A DNA stretch of 64,000 nucleotides from Chryseobacterium sp. 18061 (GTDB lineage: Bacteria > Pseudomonadota > Gammaproteobacteria > Enterobacterales > Enterobacteriaceae): assembly GCA_902706205.1 (NCBI GenBank), contig CACSKA010000002.1, positions 496,001 through 560,000 on the forward strand. The letters are read 5' to 3'. This document shows, one piece after another, positions 50,582 to 59,899 of this stretch. The notes beneath the pieces were generated by a model. The model ran no database searches. It saw only the letters and a list, made by a program, of their open reading frames with translations, and was not told the DNA's origin. The translations under genes and the position numbers were made by a program. Within the stretch, counting starts at the first letter, position 1. Each line of letters begins with the position of its first letter.

Positions 50582-51958
50582 TTAGCTGGTCATCTGCAGC
50601 ACAGAGTCAAACAGGTCTGCGCCGGTAGAGATAACTTTCAGATTGGCCTGATAAATCTGGGTAAAAGTGATCAGATTTACCGCTTCTTCGTCCATGCTGA
50701 CGCCGCTGACGCTGCTGCGCTGGTTTTGCGCTTCGGTATAGACATTTGCAGAGGCCTCGGCTTCGGTTTGGTTCTGACGGCTGTAGATCCCGATGTTACT
50801 GATAATCGCGGAACAGGCGTTGCCAACGGTCACTGTGCCAATATTGGCAATGTCCAATGGATCATTCGCAATACCAATCAGTGCCTGCAGGTTGTCCCCA
50901 TTACCACTCTCATCCGGCGAGCTGGAGAAGGCCAGCTGTTCGGGAGTGATGTCCGGGTTCACCAACAGCGGACCGTTAGGATCGGTAGGGTCGTAAATAA
51001 ACAGAGGGACACCCGGATCACCATTCAGGTCATAGCCCTGTGTCAGCTGATCGTTGACCGCCCTGCTGAACTGCTCCGCGATGCTGTTGGTGGTCTCCGT
51101 CAGCGGGTCCAGCACGTCACTTTGATAGTCGAAAAGCGCACCCAGCGAACCGCCGGTATCCATGCTCATATCATACGTGGTGCCCGCAAAGGTCAGGGTC
51201 ATCGCCTGAGAACCGTCGTCATTGTTGTCCAGTGCAATTGTCGCGGCGTCGGTACCGCTGACCAGTGGCTGACCATTTTTCAGATAGACGTTGTAGTTAC
51301 CTTTGTCATCGATGTTGACCTGCACATCCACCAGCCCGCTTAAATCTTCCACCATCTGATCGCGTTCGTCGTACAGCGCGGATGCATCCTGACCGGTGGC
51401 TTCTGCTTGGGTAATCTGCTGGTTATAGCTGGCAATCCCGGTGGTAAGGGTATTGATTTGCGACACCATCGCCTCTTCCTGACTCACGAGCTGGCTGCTC
51501 TGAGAGTCAATGTAGGACGCGGTGTTATCAAAGCGCACTGCCAGAGCCGAAGATTCGCTCAGCACCTGCTGACGCAACGCCATGTCATCCGGGCTGGAAG
51601 AGGCCGCGCTCAGGGCGGCGAAGAAGTTATCAAAGCCGGTGCTCAGGCTGCTGTTATCGTCGCTAAGCACCGATTCCAGCTGCGTCAGATAAGTTTGCTG
51701 CGTGCTGTAATAGCCATTATCACTGGCGGCGTACCATACCTGGTTTACCAGGTACTGATCGGAGACGCGGCGGATACTGTCCACTTGTACCCCATTACCT
51801 GGGCTGTTCGCGGAACCGGAGCTGGCACCCATCGCACTAATCTCGACAACCTGGCGGGTGTAGCCCGGGGTCATGGCATTCGCGGTGTTCATCGCCGTCG
51901 TGTTCAGCTCAATCTGAGCTGCCGATGACCCGCTATACCCAATGTTAATCATATCCAT
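50582..51958 (-). CDS. lfgK: Flagellar hook-associated protein FlgK
   Basis: This 458-residue hook-filament junction protein has the rod/hook N-terminal motif (SAAQIELNTTAMNTANAMTPGYTRQVVE) and C-terminal helix (VNLITFTQIYQANLKVISTG). It is shorter than E. coli FlgK (547), mostly in the surface region. A sigma-28-type promoter lies 55 bp upstream. Confidence 0.95.
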   Translation of the reverse strand: MDMINIGYSGSSAAQIELNTTAMNTANAMTPGYTRQVVEISAMGASSGSANSPGNGVQVDSIRRVSDQYLVNQVWYAASDNGYYSTQQTYLTQLESVLSDDNSSLSTGFDNFFAALSAASSSPDDMALRQQVLSESSALAVRFDNTASYIDSQSSQLVSQEEAMVSQINTLTTGIASYNQQITQAEATGQDASALYDERDQMVEDLSGLVDVQVNIDDKGNYNVYLKNGQPLVSGTDAATIALDNNDDGSQAMTLTFAGTTYDMSMDTGGSLGALFDYQSDVLDPLTETTNSIAEQFSRAVNDQLTQGYDLNGDPGVPLFIYDPTDPNGPLLVNPDITPEQLAFSSSPDESGNGDNLQALIGIANDPLDIANIGTVTVGNACSAIISNIGIYSRQNQTEAEASANVYTEAQNQRSSVSGVSMDEEAVNLITFTQIYQANLKVISTGADLFDSVLQMTS

Positions 51959-52012
51959 CAGCGTTTCCTTACTGGCTCAGGGCCGGTAAATTCTTTCGAT
52001 TGTTTGATCTGT

Positions 52013-52039
52013 TAAGCGGCGCAAAGGCCGCATTACTTA
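52013..52039 (-). promoter_or_regulatory. Sigma-28-type promoter of lfgK-lfgL-lafW
   Basis: The minus strand reads TAAG (52039-52036), 15 bp, then GCCGCTTA (52020-52013). The architecture is the same as that found before lafA and lfgM. FlgK and FlgL are late genes in other systems as well. Confidence 0.65.
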
Positions 52040-52057
52040 AGCCGTGACCACACATTC

Positions 52058-52369
52058 TTATTTCTGATGTCGAGGCGAGAGCTGTTTAACGATCATTTCT
52101 GCAATACCGATGCCTTGCTGTTGCGACAGCACATTACACAGGGTGTCGTCGTAGAATCCCTGCATGGTGCGGACTGAATCACTGTTAAACGGGTTGTCCT
52201 TCGAATCAAAAAGTTCGTTGGTCTTACGCATCTCTTTCAGCATGTTGCGCAGAAAGATGGCTTCAAACTGCTGCGCAGCTTTGTGCAGATCGTTGGCCTT
52301 AATTTTTGGCGCCATCAGCGGGTCGCTACCTTTAAGGCCTTCGGTCACGGCAGGTAAAATTTTATCCAT
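52058..52369 (-). CDS. lfgJ: Single-domain FlgJ (rod scaffold, no muramidase domain)
   Basis: This 103-residue protein equals only the N-terminal rod-capping half of FlgJ (AAQQFEAIFLRNMLKEMRKTN, MQGFYDDTL, GIGIAEMIVKQL). E. coli FlgJ is about 313 residues with a C-terminal peptidoglycan hydrolase; that part is absent, and no remnant follows the stop. The NlpC/P60 protein at 31431 may supply wall cutting. It starts at the lfgI stop (TGATG). Confidence 0.9.
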   Translation of the reverse strand: MDKILPAVTEGLKGSDPLMAPKIKANDLHKAAQQFEAIFLRNMLKEMRKTNELFDSKDNPFNSDSVRTMQGFYDDTLCNVLSQQQGIGIAEMIVKQLSPRHQK

Positions 52370-53493
52370 CAGATGACCTCCAGATCGGCATCCAGTGCAC
52401 CGGCTTCGTGGAGCGCCTGCAGAATCGACATGACATCGTCTGGAGATGCGCCAAGCCCGTTGAGCGCACTGACCAACGTGCGCAGGCTGGTCGATTCCGG
52501 CAGCGTAATCATTTGCGAATGCGGACGATTCACCGTCACGTCACTTTGTGCAGCATTCACGGTCCGGCCATCGGCAAAGGCATTTGGCTGACTTACGTTA
52601 CGGCTTTCGCTGATGGAAACCGTCAGGCTGCCATGGCTGACGGCAGCGGCATGCAGACGTACGCCATCTCCCAGCACCACGGTGCCTGTCCGCGAGTTAA
52701 AGACCACACGAGCACGAACGCGCTCCGCATTCACCTGCACATCTTCCAGCCGAGACATAAACGCCACCCGCTGACCGGGATCGGTCGGCGCCAGTACGGA
52801 GACACTGGTTGAGCTTTTGGCCGACGCCACGCCGCCGCCAAAGCTACTGTTGATAGCCATAGCGATATTGTTCGCATCTTTAAAAGAGGGACGCTTCAGG
52901 TTGAGGGTAACGGAATCACCCATGTTGAAATCACTTGGAATTTCACGTTCCACCGTCGCGCCATTGGGGATAAGCCCAGCCGTTGGGGTATTGGTGGTCA
53001 CGCTGGAGCCGCTTTTACCGGCTGCACTCATTCCGCCGACCACCACGCTGCCCTGGGCCAGCGCGTAGACTTCACCATCTGCCCCGTGCAATTGCGTCAG
53101 CAATAGCGTCCCGCCACGCAGGCTCTTGGCATCACCAATGGAAGAAACCGTAATATCAATTTTCTGCCCACGGGAATACATCGGTGGCAGCGTGGCACTG
53201 ACCGCAACCGCCGCCACGTTTTTCACTTTTGGGTCGATTTTTCCCGGTAACTGCACGCCAAATTGACGCAGCATGTTGGTAATGGTCTGGTTAGTGAATT
53301 TCACCTGATTGCGGTCGCCAGTGCCATCCAGGCCAACCACCAGGCTGTAACCTACCAGCTGGTTATCACGGACCCCGGCCACGCTGACCAGCGATTCAAG
53401 GCTCTGTGCTGAAGTCGTGAAAGGCATCAGCAAGAAGGTTGCGGCCACCGCAGTCAGAAGCCCCTTTATCCAGGGACGATTGCGCTTTTGCAT
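52369..53493 (-). CDS. lfgI: Flagellar P-ring protein FlgI
   Basis: This 374-residue periplasmic ring protein has a signal peptide (ending FTTSAQS, about residue 31). Conserved stretches are [20 protein letters not shown] and [19 protein letters not shown] near the start, and [19 protein letters not shown] at the end. It forms the bushing in peptidoglycan, chaperoned by LfgA. Confidence 0.96.
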   Translation of the reverse strand: MQKRNRPWIKGLLTAVAATFLLMPFTTSAQSLESLVSVAGVRDNQLVGYSLVVGLDGTGDRNQVKFTNQTITNMLRQFGVQLPGKIDPKVKNVAAVAVSATLPPMYSRGQKIDITVSSIGDAKSLRGGTLLLTQLHGADGEVYALAQGSVVVGGMSAAGKSGSSVTTNTPTAGLIPNGATVEREIPSDFNMGDSVTLNLKRPSFKDANNIAMAINSSFGGGVASAKSSTSVSVLAPTDPGQRVAFMSRLEDVQVNAERVRARVVFNSRTGTVVLGDGVRLHAAAVSHGSLTVSISESRNVSQPNAFADGRTVNAAQSDVTVNRPHSQMITLPESTSLRTLVSALNGLGASPDDVMSILQALHEAGALDADLEVI

Positions 53494-53506
53494 AAAACTC
53501 TCCGGA

Positions 53507-54172
53507 TTAAACAGGGAACAGCGGATGGTTAAAGATTCGGGTCAGCCAGCCTGCGGCATTGGCATCGCTAAGCGCCCCACGTCCGGCATACGAGATGCGT
53601 GCGTTGGCAATACGCTGGGAGGAAATCGAGTTATTGTTTTCGATATCATCAGCGCGTACCAGGCCACTCAGGCGGATGTATTCATCGCCTTGATTAAGCG
53701 TCAGCCATTTCTCACCACGCAGTTCCAGCACGCCATTAGGCAGAACACGATGGACCGAAACGGTTATCGAGCCGCGCAGGCTATTTTGCTGGCGCGAAGT
53801 GGCGCTGCCATCGAAATCGCGATTGGCGTCAATCGAGCCGGATAATTTGCCTTTGGTTTTGCCAAACACCACCGGAGGCGCAATATCGACGGTGTTGCTC
53901 TTACCAAACTGGGTGCCCGCTTGTTTGCTCGACTGAGTTGATTCTTCCAGGATCACGGTCAAAATGTCGCCCACGCGATACGCGCGGCGATCGGCCGTTA
54001 ACGACCAGTTATAACCCGATTCAAAAACACCCCCTGCCCGGCCTGCGGCAGTGACATCACTGTCGGTTTTCGGGGGAGCATAAAATTCGTCGTCCTTTTT
54101 CACCAGGATGGTCTGGGATTCACATCCGGCAAGCAGTAAGACAGCTGCCATAAGCCACAGGTACTTTTTCAC
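53507..54172 (-). CDS. lfgH: Flagellar L-ring lipoprotein FlgH
   Basis: This 221-residue outer-membrane ring protein starts [20 protein letters not shown], with the lipobox LLAGC giving lipid attachment at Cys17. GTG 54172 is chosen: it yields a proper lipoprotein signal and the family length, whereas the longer frame to 54271 would overlap lfgG. Conserved parts are [20 protein letters not shown] and [20 protein letters not shown]. Confidence 0.92.
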   Translation of the reverse strand: MKKYLWLMAAVLLLAGCESQTILVKKDDEFYAPPKTDSDVTAAGRAGGVFESGYNWSLTADRRAYRVGDILTVILEESTQSSKQAGTQFGKSNTVDIAPPVVFGKTKGKLSGSIDANRDFDGSATSRQQNSLRGSITVSVHRVLPNGVLELRGEKWLTLNQGDEYIRLSGLVRADDIENNNSISSQRIANARISYAGRGALSDANAAGWLTRIFNHPLFPV

Positions 54173-54194
54173 ACGTGTTCCACTAACGGTTTTT

Positions 54195-54220
54195 GGTGAC
54201 CACATTGAAATGTGGCCACC
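54195..54220 (-). repeat. Hairpin between lfgG and lfgH
   Basis: GGTG-A-CCACATT-GA-AATGTGG-C-CACC forms a 7-bp perfect inner stem extended by 4 bp across one mismatch. It sits in the 64-bp gap. It may tune lfgH-lfgI-lfgJ levels relative to the rod genes. Confidence 0.55.
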
Positions 54221-54236
54221 GGCTACTGATACCCTG

Positions 54237-55022
54237 TTACAGGTTCTGATTGATGTACTGCAGCATGTCATCCGCTGCAGAAACCATCTTGGCGTTCATT
54301 TCGTAGGCACGCTGGACGGTGATCATTGCCACCATCTCGTTGACGATATCGACGTTTGAGCCTTCCAGCGCATTGTTCTGAATCGTTCCCATGCCATCCT
54401 CACCCGGATCGCCTTCGGTCGGTTGACCGCTGGCTACCGTTTCCAGATAGAGGTTGTCGCCTTCGGCCTGCAGGCCTGCCGGGTTGGTGAAGTTCACCAA
54501 CGTCAGCTGACCCAGCACCGTGGCATCACTCTCACCCGGCAGCAAAGCGGTAATCGTGCCATCCTGACCAACGGCGAAACTCGTTGCCCCTTGCGGGACA
54601 TCAATTTCTGGCTCCAGTGGCAGCCCCTGCGCATTGGTCAGGACGCCATCGGCATTGACCTCCAGAGCACCATCACGGGTGTAGGCGATATCACCATTGG
54701 TCTTTTGCACCTGCAAAAAGCCCTGTCCCATGATCGCGATGTTCATCGGGTTGTCGGTGGTTTCGATATTCCCTTCGGTGAAGATCTTCTGGGTGCCCAC
54801 AATGCGGACACCACTACCGAACTGGATACCGGTTGGCATCAGGTTGTCCTGATTCAGCATCGCACCCGGGGCGCGTTGCGTCTGGTAGAACAGATCCTGG
54901 AACATGACACGATCGCGCTTAAAGCCATCGGTATTCACGTTGGCAATGTTGTTCGCAATCGAACTCATTTCCGCGTCTTGCGCGGACAGACCTGTTTTAC
55001 TGATCCATAATGCTGCATTCAT
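54237..55022 (-). CDS. lfgG: Distal rod protein FlgG
   Basis: This 261-residue protein has the length of FlgG (260). N-terminal rod motif: ISKTGLSAQDAEMSSIANNI then ANVNTDGFKRDR. C-terminal motif: SNVDIVNEMVAMITVQRAYEMN. It forms the distal rod. Confidence 0.96.
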   Translation of the reverse strand: MNAALWISKTGLSAQDAEMSSIANNIANVNTDGFKRDRVMFQDLFYQTQRAPGAMLNQDNLMPTGIQFGSGVRIVGTQKIFTEGNIETTDNPMNIAIMGQGFLQVQKTNGDIAYTRDGALEVNADGVLTNAQGLPLEPEIDVPQGATSFAVGQDGTITALLPGESDATVLGQLTLVNFTNPAGLQAEGDNLYLETVASGQPTEGDPGEDGMGTIQNNALEGSNVDIVNEMVAMITVQRAYEMNAKMVSAADDMLQYINQNL

Positions 55023-55055
55023 AAATCTATGATCCTGAATTCATGAGGCTGCTCA

Positions 55056-55790
55056 TTAGCCTTCTAATAAACGGTTACCGTAGTCACTCAAATCTTCAGC
55101 CGCTTTCATCATTTTGATCTGCGACTCGAACTGACGATTGAGGGAGATCGACGCCATCATTTCACCGATCGCCGAGACGTTACTGCTCTCCAGGTACCCA
55201 CCGCTGACTTTAATGTCTTCGTCGACGCCTGCCGGAGCACCGTTGGCGGTCACTAGCATCCCTTCTGGGTTTTTCGCCAGGTTATTCACTGGGATATCCA
55301 CGAGCTTCAGACGATCAACATCCATCGTGCCCTTTACATCGCCATCATCTGGCGTGACGGACAGCGTGCCGTCGCTACCAAAAGAGGCCATGGCATTCGG
55401 CGGCAGGATGATAGGTCCGTTATCGCCTAACACCGGATGCCCGTTGATCGTCAACTGGCCCTGGTCGTTCTGCTGGATATTGCCGTTACGGGTGTAAACT
55501 TCGTTGCCAGAGGAATCGAGCACCGCGATATAGCCTTTCCCGGAAATCGCGACATCCAGTGGACGGTCCGTTTTTTCCGGGATCCCGGTGCTGTCGTTAA
55601 TCCCGCTCTGGTTTTCCGCACTCATAAAACGCGTCGCAAAACCCCGCCCCTGAACCTGGTCGGACTGCGATAACGCAATATCACTCCGAAACCCACCGGT
55701 GTTGACGTTGGCGAGGTTGTTCGCGCTTATCTGTTGTTCCATCAACGAATGGGTGGCCCCACTCAGGGCCGTATAAATCAAACGATCCAT
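55056..55790 (-). CDS. lfgF: Proximal rod protein FlgF
   Basis: This 244-residue rod protein has N-terminal LIYTALSGATHSLMEQQISA and NNLANVNTGGFRSD, and C-terminal SNVSAIGEMMASISLNRQFE. Slightly shorter than FlgG and next to it, it fits FlgF. It lies 9 bp after lfgE. Confidence 0.94.
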   Translation of the reverse strand: MDRLIYTALSGATHSLMEQQISANNLANVNTGGFRSDIALSQSDQVQGRGFATRFMSAENQSGINDSTGIPEKTDRPLDVAISGKGYIAVLDSSGNEVYTRNGNIQQNDQGQLTINGHPVLGDNGPIILPPNAMASFGSDGTLSVTPDDGDVKGTMDVDRLKLVDIPVNNLAKNPEGMLVTANGAPAGVDEDIKVSGGYLESSNVSAIGEMMASISLNRQFESQIKMMKAAEDLSDYGNRLLEG

Positions 55791-55799
55791 TTATCTGCC

Positions 55800-56996
55800 T
55801 TACATTGCCTGGAACAGCGCCTGATCGAGCTGCGTGTCCGTAGAGATAACTTTGGTATTGGCCTGATAGTTACGCTGCGCGGTCATCAGGTTAACCAGCT
55901 CCTGCGTAATATCGACGTTGGATTGTTCCAGAACCCCCGCTTCCAGCGTGCCGGTGGTGCCGGTACCCGGAACGCCGATCAAAGGCGCGCCAGACTGGCT
56001 GGTTTCAGTCCAGGAGGTGCCGCTCACGGCTTCCAGACCGGACGTGCTCGGGAATTCAGCCAGTACCACCTGGCCTTCCAGCAGGCGTTCGCCATTGCTG
56101 TAAGTCGCATACACTTTGCCGTCTTCATCTACCTGCACACCGTTCACCTGTGCAGAGGTGTAGCCATCGGCATTGTTGGTGGTAACGGAGAAGTCAGAGC
56201 CATACTGCGTGCAATCACTGTAATCGATAGTCATATCGATAGGTGCCGCGCTGTCAGTCGGGAAGTTCAGCGAAATCGGTGCCGTCGGGGATGTCAGCTT
56301 GCCGGTATTCGGATCAAAGCTCAGCGTGGTGGTGGTGCTTTGCTCTTCGCCATCGAAGGTGTAATGCACATCCCAGCTGTTATCACCGGTTTTCACGAAG
56401 TACTGGTTAACGGTGTGCTCGTTACCCAGAGAGTCGTACACCTTGGTGGTGTAAGTATCGTTGTAGGAATCCATATCAGACGGGTCAAACGGATTCACGC
56501 TGCTGTCGATTGGCTCATCGCTGGCATTCATGTTGGCAGTAAAGGACATGGTCGTGGTCGCTTCTGCTGGCAGACTTTCAGTCGAAATCTGCAAATCGGT
56601 CACGTTACCCTCTTCCAGGCTGTTGCTGTCATCCACTGGATAACCCTGCACATAGTTGCCTGATGGGTCGACCAGATAGCCGTTTTTATCAGTCGTGAAC
56701 GATCCCGCACGGGTGTAATACGTGTCCCCTTCGCTGTCTGCGGTCACGAAGAAGCCACCGCCATTGATCGCCAGATCCAGAGAGCTGCCCGTGGAGAGGA
56801 ACGAACCACCTTTCGAAATGCTCTGTGCGGTTCCGGCAACGCTGACGCCCATCGCCTGGGTGCCTGCATACATCGCAGAGAACTGGGTGGTGGTAGATTT
56901 GTAGCCAACCGTACCGGCGTTAGCAATGTTGTTACTGATGCTGTCCAACTGCTGATCGACAGCATTCAGGCCAGAAGTGGCAATTTCATAACTCAT
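55800..56996 (-). CDS. lfgE: Flagellar hook protein FlgE
   Basis: This 398-residue hook subunit has the rod/hook N-terminus (SYEIATSGLNAVDQQLDSIS, NNIANAGTVGYKS) and C-terminus (SNVDITQELVNLMTAQRNYQ). The length is close to E. coli FlgE (402). It lies 35 bp after lfgD, whose product caps it during growth. Confidence 0.95.
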   Translation of the reverse strand: MSYEIATSGLNAVDQQLDSISNNIANAGTVGYKSTTTQFSAMYAGTQAMGVSVAGTAQSISKGGSFLSTGSSLDLAINGGGFFVTADSEGDTYYTRAGSFTTDKNGYLVDPSGNYVQGYPVDDSNSLEEGNVTDLQISTESLPAEATTTMSFTANMNASDEPIDSSVNPFDPSDMDSYNDTYTTKVYDSLGNEHTVNQYFVKTGDNSWDVHYTFDGEEQSTTTTLSFDPNTGKLTSPTAPISLNFPTDSAAPIDMTIDYSDCTQYGSDFSVTTNNADGYTSAQVNGVQVDEDGKVYATYSNGERLLEGQVVLAEFPSTSGLEAVSGTSWTETSQSGAPLIGVPGTGTTGTLEAGVLEQSNVDITQELVNLMTAQRNYQANTKVISTDTQLDQALFQAM

Positions 56997-57031
56997 GGTT
57001 TAATTTTTCCTGGTGTTCTGGTAACTCAAAT

Positions 57032-57868
57032 TCAGATAACGTCTTCAGAAGGCGTTTCACCGCCATCGGAAGACGAGGAGTCAGGGATGCCGAACTGGCT
57101 AATTGCCGTAAACGGCACTTCGCCCACGCCGGTAACGTCCAGCAACGGCGTGCTGCCATCCAGTGGAATCCGCACGTCTTTCACTTGGCCGGCTACTTCG
57201 ATGGGAACTTCTTCTTCCCCGGTATCCGTCACGACAGACACTTCGTAATCGCCAGGCGGGATGCCGTAGTCTTCCGGCTTAACGTCGAAATAGATTTGCC
57301 CATTGCTTTCGCTGCTGACATCCAGAGGAACCGTATAGTCATCGCCCGCGGCATCGGAAAAGTGCAGGGTTGCGGTGCTGCAACTATTCGACAACGTGAT
57401 ACGGCCCTGGATGTCCCCTTCGCCAACGCTCATGGTGGTGGTCTGGACCATAATGTCCTCGCCGACCATCTTGCCGAGCGCCATCACCTGCAGGTTGCTC
57501 ATCAGAATGGCGTTAGTGTTCATTTCGACACACTCCGCCTCACCCATGGTGACCAGCGCCATGGTGCCAAGCTGGCTGATATATTCGGTCGCGTCCGTCG
57601 GATCGGTCGGGTCCTGGTTTTGGATCTCCGCCACAAACATCGTCAGGAACATATCGGTTGCGTCGCTGGTGGTATTCGTCGTGGTTGTCGGCGTGGGTGA
57701 CACATCACTGGTGTCCGTTCCGCTGGTGCTGTCCGTCGTGCTCTCAGCCCCCACCTGATACTGCGTCTCTTCTTCGCTTGAAACCGGCGCGGCCGCAGAA
57801 ACAGCCTGCTGAGTGCTGACCTTGCTGCCTTGATGTTGCATATAGGCCCGCATCGCTAGTCCATTCAT
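57032..57868 (-). CDS. lfgD: Hook cap protein FlgD
   Basis: This 278-residue hook assembly scaffold has the conserved N-terminal part (DATDMFLTMFVAEIQNQDPTD then ATEYISQLGTMALVTMGE) and the C-terminal FlgD Ig-like domain (DYTVPLDVSSESNGQIYFDV). A Thr/Ser-rich linker (about residues 42-70) precedes the first. The final ~15 acidic residues are an addition. It overlaps lfgC by ATGA. Confidence 0.92.
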   Translation of the reverse strand: MNGLAMRAYMQHQGSKVSTQQAVSAAAPVSSEEETQYQVGAESTTDSTSGTDTSDVSPTPTTTTNTTSDATDMFLTMFVAEIQNQDPTDPTDATEYISQLGTMALVTMGEAECVEMNTNAILMSNLQVMALGKMVGEDIMVQTTTMSVGEGDIQGRITLSNSCSTATLHFSDAAGDDYTVPLDVSSESNGQIYFDVKPEDYGIPPGDYEVSVVTDTGEEEVPIEVAGQVKDVRIPLDGSTPLLDVTGVGEVPFTAISQFGIPDSSSSDGGETPSEDVI

Positions 57869-58296
57869 ACGTTTTCTCCGAGCTTAAGCAGGCTCTGCTG
57901 CATGCTTTTCACGTTGTTGAGCACATCAACGTTGGTTTCAAAGTCACGGGATGCAGACATCATGTCCGCCATTTGTTCCGCGACATTGACGTCCGGATAA
58001 AAGACATAGCCGTCCTTATCCGCCAGCGGGTGGTGCGGCTCATAGCGACGCACCGCGCCACCGCTCTGCAACACATCCTGGACTCGAACACTGGCGCCAT
58101 CGATATCGTGGCGCTGATGATCAATAAGGCTGTTGTTATAAACCGCCGCAAACACAGGGCTACGGGCTTTATAAACCGCGCCCTCGCTTGTCGCCGGTGA
58201 CTCTGCATTCGCCAGGTTACTGGCGACGGTATTCAGGCGCACGGTTTGCGCCGTCATGGCAGAGCCTGAAATCTGATAAATATCAGCAAAAGACAT
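57865..58296 (-). CDS. lfgC: Proximal rod protein FlgC
   Basis: This 143-residue protein has IYQISGSAMTAQTVRLNTVA and SNLANAESPATSEG at the start and VNVAEQMADMMSASRDFETN at the end, typical of FlgC. It lies 2 bp after lfgB and overlaps lfgD. Confidence 0.94.
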   Translation of the reverse strand: MSFADIYQISGSAMTAQTVRLNTVASNLANAESPATSEGAVYKARSPVFAAVYNNSLIDHQRHDIDGASVRVQDVLQSGGAVRRYEPHHPLADKDGYVFYPDVNVAEQMADMMSASRDFETNVDVLNNVKSMQQSLLKLGENV

Positions 58297-58298
58297 GC

Positions 58299-58646
58299 TT
58301 ACTTCCCTTCTATCGCTGTTTTGAGCCCGCTGATCTGCATATTCATGAACGCCAGACTGCTTTGATAATCCATACTATTTTGGGAAAAACGCGCCTGCTC
58401 GCTGTTGAGCTCAACCGTGTTCCCATCTTCTGAAGGCTGCATCGGGACGCGGTATTTGACCGTCGGCGCCGAATGCACATCTTCTTGACTTGCTCGTTGC
58501 ATCTCAGCGGCAAAATCAATATCTTTAGATTTAAAGTTCGGCGTATCGACGTTTGCCAGATTCGCAGTCAGTAACTCAGTCCTCGCAAGACGCAACTGAA
58601 CTGCTTGTGCATGTACACCGAAAACCTGCTGAAAACTTATTCCCAT
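58299..58646 (-). CDS. lfgB: Proximal rod protein FlgB
   Basis: This 115-residue protein has VFGVHAQAVQLRLARTELLT and ANLANVDTPNFKSKDIDF at the start and SSLAFMNMQISGLKTAIEGK at the end. It is the first gene of the long rod/hook operon lfgB-J and has a sigma-54 promoter about 40 bp upstream. Confidence 0.94.
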   Translation of the reverse strand: MGISFQQVFGVHAQAVQLRLARTELLTANLANVDTPNFKSKDIDFAAEMQRASQEDVHSAPTVKYRVPMQPSEDGNTVELNSEQARFSQNSMDYQSSLAFMNMQISGLKTAIEGK

Positions 58647-58687
58647 CGTGTTTGATATCTCGTGAATAACCTTGCCTCTGATTTAAT

Positions 58688-58704
58688 AGCAATAATCGTG
58701 CCAA
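58688..58704 (-). promoter_or_regulatory. Sigma-54 promoter of the lfgB operon
   Basis: The minus strand reads TTGGCAC-GATTA-TTGCT, an exact TGGCAC-N5-TTGC match. It lies in the 88-bp divergent gap between lfgB and lfgA. The hexamer and spacing are the same as at lafB. Confidence 0.8.
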
Positions 58705-58734
58705 CTACGTAAATCACTAAGAGGTAAGGCTTTT

Positions 58735-59490
58735 ATGTTTTCTGACCACCCCGGCGGGAAGGTTGTTTTCCGCTGTCTGTTTGTGGCGTTGTTCGCCAGT
58801 CTGTTTGTCGTTCATGCTCATGCAGCGACGAAGGGCCCTCGCGCGCAAATCAACGCCCTTGTGCTCAGTACGGCCGGAAAAGACGTCGATAAAATGGCGC
58901 AGAAAAAGGGCTGGAAGGGCTATCACTACAAGCTGAATGTGTTCATTCCCTCCTATGCGGCCACCGAAACGCCGTGTCCGACCGCGCTCAAAGCCAGCCG
59001 TTCGAGTGTTGAACTGACCTCTGTAAACCGCATTAGCTATGACGTGAGCTGTCCTGGCAGCCAGGGCTGGCATCTCAGCGTACCGGTACATGCCGACCTG
59101 TATGTTCCGGTGGTCATGGTGAATGGTGTCGTTGAGCGTGGAGAAGTGCTGGACGAAGACCTGCTGATATTGAAACCTTATAACGTCAGCAATGCGCACG
59201 GTGAAGTGCTGACCCAGCTCGACCAGGCGCAGGGCCTGAGCAGCAAACGCACGCTGAGACCCGGTAAGCCCCTCACGCTCTCACAGCTGGAAATGCCACT
59301 CTGGGTCAAACGCGACCAAAGCGTGATGCTGCAATCACAGATGGGTGGGATTACCGCGCAGACTTCAGCCGTGGCGATGAAAAATGGCCGCAAGGGCGAC
59401 ACGATCAAAGTCCGCAACGAAAGCAGCCAACGGATAGTCAGCGCCCTCGTCACCGGGCAGGGTGTCGTGAAAACGCTGAACAGCGAGTAA
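58735..59490 (+). CDS. lfgA: P-ring assembly chaperone FlgA
   Basis: This 251-residue periplasmic protein has a signal peptide (about residues 1-31, ending VHAHA) and a C-terminal SAF/FlgA domain: DLYVPVVMVNGVVERGEVLD, GLSSKRTLRPGKPLTLSQLE, VMLQSQMGGITAQTSAVAMK. It assists LfgI assembly. It is transcribed divergently from lfgB, as flgA is in primary systems. AGAGG precedes the ATG. Confidence 0.9.
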   Translation: MFSDHPGGKVVFRCLFVALFASLFVVHAHAATKGPRAQINALVLSTAGKDVDKMAQKKGWKGYHYKLNVFIPSYAATETPCPTALKASRSSVELTSVNRISYDVSCPGSQGWHLSVPVHADLYVPVVMVNGVVERGEVLDEDLLILKPYNVSNAHGEVLTQLDQAQGLSSKRTLRPGKPLTLSQLEMPLWVKRDQSVMLQSQMGGITAQTSAVAMKNGRKGDTIKVRNESSQRIVSALVTGQGVVKTLNSE

Positions 59491-59515
59491 CGGAAATATT
59501 TTTTCTCTTCTGGGT

Positions 59516-59542
59516 TAAGTTTTCCTTCGAATGTGTCGCCTG
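59516..59542 (+). promoter_or_regulatory. Sigma-28-type promoter of lfgM-lfgN
   Basis: TAAG (59516-59519), 15 bp, GTCGCCTG (59535-59542). Its -35 side TTAAGTTTTC is identical to the lafA promoter. The predicted leader is about 50 nt. Late expression of the anti-sigma factor gives the usual negative loop. Confidence 0.55.
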
Positions 59543-59599
59543 TTTGTTTGTGAAGAGCGAGGAAGACACACCCGGATGGTTAACAGGCTTGAGGTCAAA

Positions 59600-59884
59600 A
59601 TGAAGATTGCCCCGATGTCAGTAGAGAACATGGCCGCTACAACGCAGTCAGGTTCTGGAACTAAATCGAAAAAAAACAATGATGTGGCAACGGTTGCTCC
59701 CCAGCAATCTGCCGATGAGCTGACCCAAAGCTCGCTGCATTCTGCACAGGTTGCACTGAACAACGACCCACAGGACGACGTGGATATGGACAGTGTTACC
59801 CAGATGCAGGCCGCGCTGGCTAACGGAAGCTTTACCGTCGATAACGATGAACTTGCAGCATCAATGCTGAGTTTCTTCAATTAA
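59600..59884 (+). CDS. lfgM: Anti-sigma-28 factor FlgM
   Basis: This 94-residue inhibitor of LafS starts MKIAPMSVENMAATTQSGSG. ATG 59600 has GAGG just upstream; 23 more codons are open before it but would give an atypical start. Its end (MQAALANGSFTVDNDELAASMLSFF) is the FlgM sigma-binding helix region. FlgM is exported once the hook is complete, freeing LafS. Confidence 0.88.
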   Translation: MKIAPMSVENMAATTQSGSGTKSKKNNDVATVAPQQSADELTQSSLHSAQVALNNDPQDDVDMDSVTQMQAALANGSFTVDNDELAASMLSFFN

Positions 59885-59899
59885 AGAGAGTTACCTGAA

